Assembly (NCBI GenBank): GCA_018609945.1
Contig: JAHENO010000061.1
Span: 1 to 25,395, forward strand
DNA: 25,395 bases
Direction of reading: 5' to 3'
Origin: Haloarculaceae archaeon
GTDB taxonomy: Archaea; Halobacteriota; Halobacteria; Halobacteriales; Haloarculaceae
Shown: piece by piece, positions 1 to 7,952 of the stretch
Position numbering within the stretch: position 1 is the stretch's first letter
Layout of the letters: each line of letters begins with the position of its first letter
Notes under the pieces: model-generated
Databases searched by the model: none
Seen by the model: the letters and a program-made list of their open reading frames with translations, nothing else
What the model was told of the DNA's origin: nothing
Translations under genes and position numbers: made by a program

Positions 1-135
1 GTCCTCGACAACTTCCTGTCGACTCGATTCCAGAAACAGGCTCTCGGTGCCGGTGTATGGAAAATCTGCGTATATGTACGGCTATCCGGATTCACACAAA
101 ATACCGTGGGAGAACAGTAATGGATTTCGTGGCAC

Positions 136-918
136 CTAGACGAATTCGTCGTCCACAGCTATGAAAGCGAAATGCTCGACGGCATTTGGACGGAACTGTG
201 ACCCCTGGTTTTCATCGTCCAAATGGTATCCGCCAATGAAGTGAACCTCGAACTCATCCAACAAGCATTTTTTCGATTTGCGGTCTGTTCCCGCCGGTCC
301 GTTTGGCCAAGTGTCGGGTTTGTCAATGGCAGTAACCTGTGCCTCTCCGCTGGCTGAGGGGCGGAAGACGTTCTCGCTCCCGTCATTCTTGCCCAGCGGC
401 GCCCAGCCGACTATATGCTCAGTGGCTGTCTCGATATTCCGGGTTGTCGAGTCGAAACCAGGAGAATCGAAGACGACCACCCAGGCCGTGTACAGCGCCT
501 TGGGGACTAACCCACTCAGATGCATAGAGACGTGCGTGCCCTTCTCAAGACACTTCAGCTTGATCCGCCCCTCGATATCACTGAACTCGTTCCACGTCAA
601 CTGGCCCATCTCACCATCAACCTTATTAGGATCAGTTCCATCGTCTACTGGAAGACCCTGTGTCCGTTCTACGAGCAGGTCGTCATCAGTCGGGGCTGGT
701 GGTGTTGGTTCCTCGCCGTTTGTGCCTTCGGGACGGACGAAGAGGTCGACCGGGACGGTGTTCTCCGATTCGACAGTGCGTGGTTTCTCAGCGGTGCCGG
801 TCGTTGTCCCTCCGAGGACGAGCGCCGACGCCGCCGCGCCCGCCTGCAGTGCGTCGCGTCGCGTTATTCTTCCGGTCAAGTCTGTGGCTGGTTCGTCACC
901 ATCGGTTGTGGTTGGCAT
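136..918 (-). CDS. Tat-exported protein of unknown function
   Basis: A 260-residue protein with a twin-arginine signal at residues 18-42: ITRRDAL is followed by an Ala/Gly/Leu-rich stretch ending near GTTTGTA. It is therefore expected to be folded in the cytoplasm and exported by the Tat system. A Pro/Thr-rich acidic linker (about 45-100) leads to a compact domain (about 105-260) with two cysteines (KCLEKG and KKCLLDE) that could form a disulfide or bind metal. The pattern GLVPKALYTAWVVVF followed by VGWAPLGKNDGS resembles a secreted haloarchaeal family I have seen but cannot name, and no catalytic residues are recognisable. It lies opposite the regulator at 1178. A TATA-like AT stretch at about 1011-1020 would give a 5' leader of roughly 70 nt. 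Base composition is more AT-rich than the core genes further on. The gene is secure; its function is unknown. Confidence 0.8.
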   Translation of the reverse strand: MPTTTDGDEPATDLTGRITRRDALQAGAAASALVLGGTTTGTAEKPRTVESENTVPVDLFVRPEGTNGEEPTPPAPTDDDLLVERTQGLPVDDGTDPNKVDGEMGQLTWNEFSDIEGRIKLKCLEKGTHVSMHLSGLVPKALYTAWVVVFDSPGFDSTTRNIETATEHIVGWAPLGKNDGSENVFRPSASGEAQVTAIDKPDTWPNGPAGTDRKSKKCLLDEFEVHFIGGYHLDDENQGSQFRPNAVEHFAFIAVDDEFV

Positions 919-1177
919 TGGTTTCTCCCGTTCGTTGACGTCTCAGCCAACAATTTCACGTCCGCTCGCTCGTCAGTCCGAGACGCGCCACCAGATTAAT
1001 TACAGATGAGTATTATATTTCGGGAGTTTACTCGTTCACATGATCTTCGATGTTCACAGCATGAACGTGGCCTAAACGATATTATGTCGAATAGTCACTA
1101 TCGTGTTTCTGACAACGTTGAAACCACTATAGCTGATCCGCGATAGTTTCTTGTCGTGGTACACACTACCATTAAAC
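919..1177. promoter_or_regulatory. divergent intergenic promoter region with imperfect palindromes
   Basis: This AT-richer region separates two divergent genes. A TATA-like stretch at 1011-1020 probably serves the leftward Tat-protein gene. An imperfect dyad at 1105-1124 has arms GTTTC and GAAAC around a CAACGTTG core, and further GTTTC/ATAG half-repeats lie at about 1121-1150. These could be operator sites for the adjacent winged-helix regulator. No binding site is known to me for this regulator, so the assignment is inference. Confidence 0.35.
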
Positions 1178-1969
1178 ATGGATACTGCACTCGACGACAT
1201 CGCGTTTCTGGCGAACTCGGAGTATCGGGTGGCGGTTCTCGAGAAACTCATCGAGGCACCGCGGAGTCGCGACGAGCTCCGCGACCACGTCGATGCGTCG
1301 CGAGTCACGATCGCACGTATTCTGCGCGAACTCGAAGAGCGCAACTGGATCGAGAATTCTGGCCAGGCGTACGCAGTAACACCGCTCGGTGACTGGATCT
1401 GTAAGGAGTTCACTCGCCTGTTGGACGAGGTGGAGGCCGAGCATCGGGTGCGGCGGGCGCTACAATGGGTTCCCTCGGACCTACTGACGTTCGACGTCCA
1501 GTGCCTCCGCGACGCCGAAACCGTTCTCCTTGAGGGGAGTGATCCAACCGCTGTGGTCCGGCGGTTCGTCGAATTCCACCACGATAGTGAGAGGGCATGG
1601 GGATGCACGCGCTGTGTCGCCCCGCCTCTCATCGAGACCCACTGGGAACTGACCGTCTACGGGGATACTCGGGTCAAGCAGGTACTCACACCGAAGGCAC
1701 TGGACACCGTTTTGAACCATTCGACTGCGAAGCAGCAACTCTACCAGATGCTTGAAGAGGCAAACGCACGCTATTTCGTCTCTGAAGACATCCCGATCTC
1801 AGTCGGGATCGTCGACGACGCTGTGGCAATCAACCTCACCGACGAGCAGGGGGTTCAAAAAGGGGTATTGATAACCGAAGACGAATCTGTCCACGCGTGG
1901 GCAGTCAACCTCTTCGAGACCTACCGCGACAAAGCCAGACCAGTGGAGGCTGACGCGATCACGGCTTGA
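1178..1969 (+). CDS. HTH transcriptional regulator, FilR1-like (winged helix plus FilR1 middle domain)
   Basis: A cytoplasmic DNA-binding regulator of about 263 residues. Residues 1-75 form an ArsR/MarR-like winged helix: LANSEYRVAVLEKL, SRDELRDHVDASRVTIARIL as the recognition helix region, and a wing ending YAVTPLGDWI. The remaining ~190 residues match the layout of the FilR1 middle domain (PF08350 type) found in many haloarchaeal and methanogen regulators, including a C-terminal VAINLTDEQGVQKGVLITED segment. The ligand is unknown. I chose the ATG at 1178 because the upstream in-frame TTG at 1151 adds only nine residues with no conserved character. It is divergent from the Tat protein, so it may control that gene, but this is inferred from position only. 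Its base composition is lower in G+C than the downstream block. Confidence 0.82.
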   Translation: MDTALDDIAFLANSEYRVAVLEKLIEAPRSRDELRDHVDASRVTIARILRELEERNWIENSGQAYAVTPLGDWICKEFTRLLDEVEAEHRVRRALQWVPSDLLTFDVQCLRDAETVLLEGSDPTAVVRRFVEFHHDSERAWGCTRCVAPPLIETHWELTVYGDTRVKQVLTPKALDTVLNHSTAKQQLYQMLEEANARYFVSEDIPISVGIVDDAVAINLTDEQGVQKGVLITEDESVHAWAVNLFETYRDKARPVEADAITA

Positions 1970-2255
1970 GCACTCGGCTGAGGAGAACACCGACCCGTCC
2001 CGACAGCGACGGCGAGTCCGTACCAACGTTCGTGTCGGGATCGAGTTGGGGTACGTGGGGTGAATACCCACAGTCGACAGGCGACGGACAGTGGCACTTC
2101 AATTCCCGTCCAGAGCTGCGGCCCCGATACGCTGGGTGTATGTAGATCGAGAAGCCATCAGGTCTGTTCCGCTGACTACAACCTCTGTCGGTCACGTCAA
2201 TCTCAACACATCCAAAAGCTGCCATGGTAGAAAGTATGAGAACGTACGATAGACA
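1970..2255. other. intergenic stretch, probably decayed coding sequence
   Basis: 286 bases between the regulator and a convergent methyltransferase. I see no convincing gene. On the minus strand a short piece at about 2172-2210 reads V-E-I-D-V-T-D and, after a one-base shift, E-V-V-V-S. A similar piece occurs at about 13070-13110, which suggests decayed remnants of related sequence. No terminator hairpin is obvious. Confidence 0.3.
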
Positions 2256-3035
2256 CTAGCAATCCACGACCGCCCAGAACCGCAGGGTTCGGGGTACCTT
2301 CGCCATCAGTTCCGGGCGGTTGCTCTCCAGCGGGTCGTCGTCGTAGTCCTCGGGGTCCGGACTCCCGGGTTCGAGCAGCCGCCGCACCTCGAATCCCGCG
2401 TCGACGACGGCGTTGTGGAGGTCGGCGACGGTCCGGTCGAAGACCACCAGGTCGGCGTCGTAGTCCTCGTCGATCGCGATCTCCCGCCGGCCGCCGGCGT
2501 GGTAGCTTCGTTCGAGCGTCTCCGTCGCGGGGTCGAACAGTTCGTAGACGGGGTGTGGCAGATCGAACACGAACACGCCGCCGGGCCGGAGGACGCGCCG
2601 GGCTTCCCGGAGGAACGACCCGACGTCTTCGATCATCTGGACGACCCACCCCGAGAAGGCGACGTCGAACCCGTTTGCGGCCAGCGGGAGGGCCGTCACG
2701 TCGCCGGCGACGAACTGTGCGTCGACGCCGTACAGGTCCCGCAGGTGGCGTGCGTGCCGGAGCTGTTCGCCAGAGAAATCCACGCCGACCACAGTCTCGG
2801 CGCCCACGGCAGCGGTCCCGACGCTGGCCTGCCCGCCGCCACAGCCCAGTTCGACGAAATCGACGCCCGCCACCGACGGCAGGATGTCGGGGTGGCTGCC
2901 GCCGGGAGCGTCCGGTGCGAACGGACATGGGGCTGGCGGGAGCTCCCCGTCCCCGGTGTCGGCGTTCCACAGCGCCTGGAAGTCGTCGCTCCACTCGCTC
3001 CAGAGCTGTCGGTTCTCTCGACGGTGGTCGGCCAT
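2256..3035 (-). CDS. class I SAM-dependent methyltransferase
   Basis: A cytoplasmic Rossmann-fold methyltransferase of about 259 residues. The SAM-binding motif I is FVELGCGGGQAS (residues 60-71), followed by an acidic strand-2 end VVGVDFSGEQLRHAR, then GDVTALPL (motif II region) and the post-motif RRVLRPGGVFVFDLPHP. The N-terminal HRRENRQLWSEWSDDFQALWN is typical of a haloarchaeal subgroup annotated only as methyltransferase, and the substrate is unknown. I chose the ATG at 3035 because that conserved N-terminus starts there and a TTAT-containing box lies about 27 nt upstream. A start at 3062 would add nine residues. It is co-directional with two upstream genes, with a 73-nt gap that may carry its own promoter. 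Confidence 0.85.
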   Translation of the reverse strand: MADHRRENRQLWSEWSDDFQALWNADTGDGELPPAPCPFAPDAPGGSHPDILPSVAGVDFVELGCGGGQASVGTAAVGAETVVGVDFSGEQLRHARHLRDLYGVDAQFVAGDVTALPLAANGFDVAFSGWVVQMIEDVGSFLREARRVLRPGGVFVFDLPHPVYELFDPATETLERSYHAGGRREIAIDEDYDADLVVFDRTVADLHNAVVDAGFEVRRLLEPGSPDPEDYDDDPLESNRPELMAKVPRTLRFWAVVDC

Positions 3036-3108
3036 ACGGGACGTCTCCGGCGAGAACGACATAACACCCGCGGTCGGGACGATCAGGGGCTGGTCGCCCG
3101 CGGAGGCG

Positions 3109-3714
3109 TCATCCCTCCGGTGACAGGTCGGCGAAGACGAACTCGCTATTGGACCCGAGTGGGTCGGTCACCGTCTCGGTCCGGAGGTCGGCGAACCCCG
3201 CGGCCCGCAGCTGGTCGAGCGTCGCCTCGCGGCCGGGCGCGGAGAAGAACATCGACCCGCCCATCCAGTTCCGGCGAACCGTCTCGAAGCGGCCGCCCGG
3301 CAGCGTCATCAGGAGGGTACCGCCGGGCCGGAGAACGCGGGCGAACTCCCCGTAGACCGCGCGATGCTCCTCGCGCGGGACGTGAAAGACGGCGTGGTAC
3401 GCAGTGATGGCGTCGACGGTCGAGCCGTCCAGCGGGATGGTGGACATTCCGCCCTGGAGCAGTCGGGCACCGGGAACGGTGTCGGCGGCGAGGCCGAGCG
3501 CCGTGCGGGAGATGTCCAGGCCGAGGCTGCCGGCAGGGAGGTTCGCGAGTGTCCGGGCGCCGTCGCCACAGCCAACGTCGAGCACCAGCGGGTCGGCCGG
3601 GCACGCCGCGAGCAGGTCCTCGATCAGCGCGGCGTCCGAGCCGCCGGGGTCCCGGCGGGCCGCGTACGTCTCGGAGATGTCGTCCCACGCGCGGCGGACG
3701 TCGTTGCGGTCCAT
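3109..3714 (-). CDS. class I SAM-dependent methyltransferase (Methyltransf_11 type)
   Basis: A 201-residue methyltransferase. Motif I is VLDVGCGDGART (residues 44-55), followed by LGLDISRTAL, then GGMSTIPLDGSTVDAITAYHAVFHV and RVLRPGGTLLMTLPGG, which is the expected order for a small-molecule methyltransferase of the UbiE/Methyltransf_11 type. The substrate cannot be read from sequence. I prefer the ATG at 3714 over 3738 because the eight extra residues are not of family character. It starts 25 nt after the stop of the zinc-ribbon gene at 3740-4186 and is probably co-transcribed with it. It is related to the next methyltransferase only at fold level. Confidence 0.85.
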   Translation of the reverse strand: MDRNDVRRAWDDISETYAARRDPGGSDAALIEDLLAACPADPLVLDVGCGDGARTLANLPAGSLGLDISRTALGLAADTVPGARLLQGGMSTIPLDGSTVDAITAYHAVFHVPREEHRAVYGEFARVLRPGGTLLMTLPGGRFETVRRNWMGGSMFFSAPGREATLDQLRAAGFADLRTETVTDPLGSNSEFVFADLSPEG

Positions 3715-3739
3715 GCAACCCTTCGGGGCGCCAGCCACA

Positions 3740-4186
3740 TCAGTCCTCCCGGCCGGTCACCTTCCGGATACACGACGACCCGAAGGGGCCGTGTTCGCCG
3801 GCCTCGAACTGGATGAAATGCCCCGTCGAGAGGTCCGCGCCACACCGCCGGCAGGTGAACTCGCCCTCGCGGCGGACGACGTCGTGCTGGAAACGGACGT
3901 AGGTGCCGCCCGTCGGCCGGACGACGCCCGCCTCGCGCTCGATGACGCCCCGGAGTTCGGCGGTGTCGAGTATCTCGCGGGTGAGGTGGGGGTCGGTCGT
4001 GACTGTCTCGACGCGGTCGATGGCCTGCTTGACGGTCAGTTCGCCGTCTTCGAGATGCTCGAGGAGCGCCACGCCGAGTTCGACCCGGTCGTCGGGGTCC
4101 AGGTCAGGAGTCGCGTTCGCGCTGGTGTCGGCGTCTGCGGTCGCGTTCGCGTCGGTGTCCGCGTTTCCGGGTCCGTCCACGGTCAC
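3740..4186 (-). CDS. haloarchaeal zinc-ribbon protein, DUF5830-like
   Basis: A predicted cytoplasmic protein of about 148 residues. The first ~30 residues are a low-complexity Asp/Ala/Asn/Thr segment (repeats of the type DANATADAD) encoded by a short GC-rich near-repeat. Residues 31-100 are a helical domain that looks winged-helix-like (LLEHLEDGELTVKQAIDRVE, then ELRGVIEREAGVVRP). Residues 110-145 contain CRRCG and a later CIRK cysteine in a probable zinc ribbon. From memory this matches a conserved haloarchaeal family labelled DUF5830, whose function is unknown. Start GTG 4186 is chosen because the upstream open frame (to 4921) runs antisense into the membrane-protein gene and loses acidic composition; GTG 4180 is also possible. 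It is the first gene of a leftward run with two methyltransferases. Confidence 0.72.
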   Translation of the reverse strand: MTVDGPGNADTDANATADADTSANATPDLDPDDRVELGVALLEHLEDGELTVKQAIDRVETVTTDPHLTREILDTAELRGVIEREAGVVRPTGGTYVRFQHDVVRREGEFTCRRCGADLSTGHFIQFEAGEHGPFGSSCIRKVTGRED

Positions 4187-4240
4187 ACGTCGTGGCGGGA
4201 CCACAAAGCGTTTGCCGGACGCCCGGCCAGTGCGTGGTAG

Positions 4241-4909
4241 ATGGAGCGCGCGACCTACCGCCAGTTGCTCGGGATGGCCTGTCTGGGCGCCGTCGCGCTC
4301 GGGGCGGCAGTCCTGTTCTCGCCGGCGACAGTCGTCGCGGAACTCGAACATCTCGCGGCGGCCCACCCCCTGCAGTTCGCGGCCGTGCTCGCGGCCGTCT
4401 ACCTGGTCCGACCCTTCTTGCTGTGGCCGGTCAGTTCGGTCGCGCTCGTGCTGGGATACCTCTACGGGCCGGCCGTAGCGCTCCCGCTGGCGCTCGCTGG
4501 CGCGGCGCTTTCCGGCCTGCCGCCGTTCCTGCTCGCCCGGTACGTCGGCGAGGACGGCCTGCTCGGGTACGTCGGCGACTCCGGCCGGCAACTGGTCGAC
4601 ACCGTCGGCGAGACCCGCGGGGTCCTCGCGGCCCGCCTCTCGCCGGTGCCCGGCGACCCCATCTCCTACGGGGCGGGCCTCTCGAACGTCTCCGTCGGCG
4701 CCTTCCTGGCCGGGACCGTCATCGGGGAGATCCCCTGGGCGCTGGTGACTATCTTCGCCGGCGACTCGATGCGAAAGCTTACGGTGACCGGCTTCTCGGT
4801 CAGCCCCGCCGCAGTCGTCGCCATGGCCGGACTCGCGATCATCGTCCTCTCGGGGCCGCTGTACAGCCGGTATCGCGCCGCTAATCCCGAGGCCACCAGT
4901 CGACGCTGA
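4241..4909 (+). CDS. TVP38/TMEM64 (DedA/VTT-like) membrane protein
   Basis: A 222-residue integral membrane protein with about five or six hydrophobic segments: residues 9-27, 44-60, 63-98, 148-172 and 187-207. The block LVRPFLLWPVSSVALVLGYL followed by GAALSGLPPFLLARYVG, and later RLSPVPGDPISYGAGLS, is the characteristic VTT/SNARE-associated core, including the re-entrant RxxPxPxxxxxY pattern. Family members are linked to membrane lipid scrambling or transport and to envelope stress; the substrate here is unknown. It is divergent from the zinc-ribbon gene, with a 54-nt intergenic region that must hold both promoters. It converges on the alpha/beta hydrolase at 4956. Length is normal for the family. 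Confidence 0.85.
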   Translation: MERATYRQLLGMACLGAVALGAAVLFSPATVVAELEHLAAAHPLQFAAVLAAVYLVRPFLLWPVSSVALVLGYLYGPAVALPLALAGAALSGLPPFLLARYVGEDGLLGYVGDSGRQLVDTVGETRGVLAARLSPVPGDPISYGAGLSNVSVGAFLAGTVIGEIPWALVTIFAGDSMRKLTVTGFSVSPAAVVAMAGLAIIVLSGPLYSRYRAANPEATSRR

Positions 4910-4955
4910 CGGTGCCGCCACAGCGTGCGTGCGGGATGTCGGACACCGGCGACGC

Positions 4956-5924
4956 TCAGGCCAGTTCTTCGAGGAGCAGTTCAGTCACCCACTCGGGTTC
5001 GTCGGCCTGCACCCAGTGACTCGCGGACGGGAGCACCTCGACGCGCAGGTCCGGGACCCACGATTCCAGCCCGTCGAGCAGGTCCGTCGAAAGTGCGCGG
5101 TCGCGCTCGCCCCAGATTACCAGTGTCGGCACGCGGACCGTCTCGTCGCGCGTCCTGGCCCAGGGCACCAGCGAGCGGAGGCTGCGTCCGGCGGTATCCC
5201 GCGCGGCGGCGCGGTAGTAGTTGAGGGGGGCCGACACGGAGGCCGACCGCTCCATCGCCGCCCGGTAGCGGCGGACGTCGGCGTCGGTGAACGCCTCGGG
5301 GTCCGTGGTGTCCGCGAGCATCGAGGCGACGAGGCGGTACTCGCCGGCCTCGAGGAGTCGCTCGGGCAGCCACGGCACCTGAACGGCGAGGACGTACCAC
5401 GACCGGGCGAACTGTTCCGGCGAGCGACGGAGCGCCCGCCGGTAGACCGCCGGATGGGGTGCGTTCAGGACGACCAGCTGGCTCACCAGGTCGGGCTCGC
5501 GGATGGCCGTCTCCCAGGCGACCAGGCCACCCCAGTCGTGGCCCACGACGGCGGCCCGTGCGTACCCGAGGTGTTCGACCAGCCCGCGGACATCCCCGAC
5601 GAGTTCGGCCGGGCGGTAGCTGTCGACACCCTCGGGGGCCGACGAGCGGTTGTACCCGCGCAGGTCCGGCGCGACGACCCGGAAGCCGGCGTCGGCCAGC
5701 GGGTCGAGCTGGTGGCGCCAGGCGTACCAGAACTCCGGGAACCCGTGGAGGAGAACGACCAGCGGCGCGTCGCCGGTGGGATGCTCGACCGCCGCGGGGT
5801 CGGGCTCGACGCTCACGTAGTGGATGGTGACGCCGTTGACGTGGGCGGTGTCGTGGCGCCACCGGTCGGGGTCGTCCGGGTGGCCCGGCGGGTCGACGCC
5901 GGCGTCGGGTCGCTCCTGGCACAT
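4956..5924 (-). CDS. alpha/beta hydrolase, epoxide hydrolase/haloalkane dehalogenase-like
   Basis: A soluble alpha/beta-hydrolase of about 322 residues. The oxyanion-hole motif HGFPEFWYAWR begins near residue 60. The nucleophile elbow GHDWGG places an Asp nucleophile at about residue 130, the acid is in WGERDRAL (Asp about 275), and the catalytic His is in SASHWVQADEPEW (His about 303). An Asp nucleophile with the following Trp is the signature of epoxide hydrolases and haloalkane dehalogenases rather than esterases. The helical cap lies between about residues 155 and 250. I prefer the ATG at 5924 because a TATA-like box at 5983-5989 sits too close to the in-frame ATG at 5966 for a leaderless start there; 5966 remains possible. 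It has a paralogue at 13171-14061. Confidence 0.85.
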   Translation of the reverse strand: MCQERPDAGVDPPGHPDDPDRWRHDTAHVNGVTIHYVSVEPDPAAVEHPTGDAPLVVLLHGFPEFWYAWRHQLDPLADAGFRVVAPDLRGYNRSSAPEGVDSYRPAELVGDVRGLVEHLGYARAAVVGHDWGGLVAWETAIREPDLVSQLVVLNAPHPAVYRRALRRSPEQFARSWYVLAVQVPWLPERLLEAGEYRLVASMLADTTDPEAFTDADVRRYRAAMERSASVSAPLNYYRAAARDTAGRSLRSLVPWARTRDETVRVPTLVIWGERDRALSTDLLDGLESWVPDLRVEVLPSASHWVQADEPEWVTELLLEELA

Positions 5925-6081
5925 TCTCAGCACTCCCGGGTATCGGTTGCGGCGGTCATACAACATGTAGGCGGAGTTGGGCCTAAAGGCTCGCGCTCGG
6001 CCGGAGGGTTGCCGGCCTCCCGCCCGATCGGCGCAGGCTGGCCGTCACGGACCGCGGCGGCCGCTTACGGCGTGGCGGCTG

Positions 6082-6225
6082 TCATTCGCTGCCCCAGTCC
6101 GAGACCCCGAGAATCGCGTCACACTCGGGACAGGTCCACACCTTCGGGGTGTTGGCGGCGGGTGCTTGTTCCAGACGGCGCGCCCACTCGGAGAGGTCGC
6201 TCTCGCAGGACGGACAGATCGCCAT
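6082..6225 (-). CDS. small two-CPxC zinc-ribbon protein (47 residues)
   Basis: A very short gene encoding 47 residues. MAICPSCESDLSEW opens the protein and VWTCPECDAILGVSDW follows after a short linker. The two CPxC knuckles, spaced about 27 residues apart, are a standard zinc ribbon. Haloarchaea encode many such small CPxCG-related zinc-finger proteins, mostly of unknown role; some affect biofilm formation and motility in Haloferax. It is divergent from the HalX regulator at 6314, and an AT-rich patch about 30 nt upstream (about 6253-6258) could be its TATA box. Coding evidence is the start codon, high G+C third positions, the acidic C-terminus (SDWGSE) and the paired cysteines. It is short enough to be missed by length cut-offs. 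Confidence 0.75.
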   Translation of the reverse strand: MAICPSCESDLSEWARRLEQAPAANTPKVWTCPECDAILGVSDWGSE

Positions 6226-6313
6226 GTCACTCTATAGCATGGGCGGGCGCTTGAACGTTTGGGCCGACCTACCCGGAACGCTTTTCCTCCCGGTCGCGCC
6301 TACATAGAAAGGA

Positions 6314-6892
6314 ATGAACGGCAGGGAGTCCGCGACAGTGCTGGTCGTCGACGACGAGTCGGATGTCGCTGACGCGTACGCGGCGCAACTGCAGGCCAAG
6401 TACGACGTGTCCACGGCCTACGGGGGGCAGGCGGCGATCGACAGCCTCGACGACTCCGTCGACGTCGTGTTGCTCGACCGGCGGATGCCCGGCGTCTCCG
6501 GCGACGACGTCCTCGACTACATCCGCGAGGAGGGCCTGGACTGTCGCGTCGCGATGGTGACCGCCGTCGACCCGGACTTCGACATCATCGGGATGCCCTT
6601 CGACGACTACGTCATCAAACCCGTCTCGCGGGACGCTCTCTTCGAGACCATCGACCGCCTGCTCGACATCTCGGCCTACCACTCGAAACTCCTGAAGTTC
6701 TACGCGCTCTCGGCCAAACACGCCACGCTGCTGTCCAACAAACCGGACTCCGAACTCGCCGACAGCGACGAGTTCGACGAACTCACCGAACGGATGCACG
6801 AACTCCGCTCGGAACTCGACGAACGGATCGCCGGGTTCGACGACCACGACTTCGAGACGGCGTTTCGCGACCTCGGCCCTGTCAGGGACTGA
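6314..6892 (+). CDS. HalX-domain response regulator
   Basis: A 192-residue cytoplasmic signalling protein. The receiver domain (residues 7-118) has the acidic pair DD at 13-14, the phospho-acceptor Asp55 in LLDRRMPG, Thr83, and Lys102 in VIKPVSRD. The C-terminal HalX domain (about 120-187) is helical and acidic: YHSKLLKFYALSAKHATLL followed by a predicted coiled coil ELTERMHELRSELDERI. HalX is a haloarchaeal output or partner domain of unclear function, and there is no DNA-binding motif. No histidine kinase is adjacent, so it is an orphan regulator. A TTTTCC-type box at about 6279-6288 is well placed, and the ATG at 6314 follows GAAAGGA. The gene is complete and of normal length for the family. 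Confidence 0.93.
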   Translation: MNGRESATVLVVDDESDVADAYAAQLQAKYDVSTAYGGQAAIDSLDDSVDVVLLDRRMPGVSGDDVLDYIREEGLDCRVAMVTAVDPDFDIIGMPFDDYVIKPVSRDALFETIDRLLDISAYHSKLLKFYALSAKHATLLSNKPDSELADSDEFDELTERMHELRSELDERIAGFDDHDFETAFRDLGPVRD

Positions 6893-6971
6893 TCGGTTCC
6901 CCTCGCTCCTGGCTCGCACCCCGGACGCGGTATCGAAAGCACTAACCCCGATTCTCCCATAACGAAAGTCG

Positions 6972-7904
6972 ATGAGTCAGCAACTGCCGGACGTGCAGGC
7001 GTCCAGTCCGGACGTGGCCGTCGGCCTCAACCGCGTCGGCGTGACCGGCGTCGAGAAGTTGGTCAAGGTCGACCGGGCCGGCAAGCGACCCGTGGTGTTG
7101 ATGGCCGAGTTCGAGGTGTACGTCGACCTCCCCTCCTGGCGGAAGGGAGCGGACATGAGCCGGAACATGGAGGTCATCGACGAGACGCTGGAGGCCGCGG
7201 TCAGCGGGGCGACCGACCGCGTCCAGGACGTCTGTGGCGACGCCGCCGAGCGCCTGCTGGAGAAACACGACTACACGACCAAAGCCGAGGTCCGGATGGA
7301 GGCCGAGTACGTCATCCGCGAGGAGACGCCCGCCTCGGGGATGCACACCCAGAGCACGGCCGACATCATCGCCTCCGCGACGGCGACGGAGGAGGGCACC
7401 CGCGAGGAGATCGGCGCCCGGGTCACCGGGATGACCGTCTGTCCCTGCTCGCAGGGGATGTCCGCCTCCCGGGCCCGCGAGACCCTCCGTCGACTCGACG
7501 TCGAGGACCAGGTCATCGACGAATTCCTGGCGGAGGTCCCACAGGCCGGCCACTCACAGCGCGGCCACGCGACTCTCACCATCGAGAGTCCCGGCCCGCC
7601 CGAGGTCGACCTGCGGGAACTCATCGACGTCGCACGCGACGCCATGAGCGCCCGCATCTACAACTTCGCCAAGCGCCCCGACGAGGACCACATGACCTTC
7701 GAGGCCCACGCCGACGCGAAGTTCGTCGAGGACTGCGTGCGCGCCATGGCCGAGGGCGTCGTCGACGCCTTCCCCCACCTCCCAAAGGAGGCCGTCGTCA
7801 CGATGAAACAGTCCAACGACGAGTCCATCCACCAGCACAACGCCCACGCCGAACGCGTCGCTCAGTTCGGCGACCTCGTGGGTGAAGTCAACGGCGGTTC
7901 GTAG
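6972..7904 (+). CDS. mptA: GTP cyclohydrolase MptA (archaeal, FolE2-type)
   Basis: A 310-residue enzyme of the COG1469/FolE2 superfamily that opens GTP to a 7,8-dihydroneopterin cyclic phosphate, the first step of archaeal pterin synthesis. Visible family features are MTVCPCSQGMSASRARETL (residues 154-172, with Cys157 and Cys159 and the conserved Gln), GHSQRGHATLTI (His194, His199), and a C-terminal SNDESIHQHNAHAER (His287, His289), which supply metal and substrate ligands. MptA is known as an Fe(II)-dependent enzyme. Haloarchaea lack methanopterin, and in Haloferax this gene supports folate and the tRNA base archaeosine. The ATG at 6972 gives the conserved N-terminus LPDVQASSPDVAVGLNRVGV. 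It follows the HalX gene by 79 nt with its own TATA-like patch and is probably monocistronic. Confidence 0.95.
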   Translation: MSQQLPDVQASSPDVAVGLNRVGVTGVEKLVKVDRAGKRPVVLMAEFEVYVDLPSWRKGADMSRNMEVIDETLEAAVSGATDRVQDVCGDAAERLLEKHDYTTKAEVRMEAEYVIREETPASGMHTQSTADIIASATATEEGTREEIGARVTGMTVCPCSQGMSASRARETLRRLDVEDQVIDEFLAEVPQAGHSQRGHATLTIESPGPPEVDLRELIDVARDAMSARIYNFAKRPDEDHMTFEAHADAKFVEDCVRAMAEGVVDAFPHLPKEAVVTMKQSNDESIHQHNAHAERVAQFGDLVGEVNGGS

Positions 7905-7952
7905 ACCTCCCGTTCTGTTTCCGCTCTCGCAGACCGACCGCTTTCAGCACAG

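Noticed and set aside
1..135. Plus-strand frame from base 1 to a TAA at 118-120
   Set aside because: About 39 codons with basic, atypical composition and no recognisable motif. It could be a cut-off gene end, but the evidence is too thin.
1959..2225. 88-residue minus-strand frame downstream of the FilR1-like regulator
   Set aside because: Overlaps the regulator's 3' end, is rich in Cys/Pro/Ser and lacks acidic bias. Only its N-terminal part shows a weak repeat with 13070-13110.
2203..2994. Long Arg-rich minus-strand frame over the first methyltransferase
   Set aside because: The product is extremely Arg/Pro-rich, unlike acidic haloarchaeal proteins, and lies out of frame inside the methyltransferase gene. 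It is a GC-driven shadow.
4192..4884. Arg/Gly-rich plus-strand frame over the VTT membrane protein
   Set aside because: It is in another frame of a well-supported membrane protein and has low-complexity basic composition.
4187..4921. N-terminal extension of the zinc-ribbon protein at 3740
   Set aside because: The extension is antisense to the VTT membrane-protein gene and has no conserved motif. The start is better placed at 4186 or 4180.
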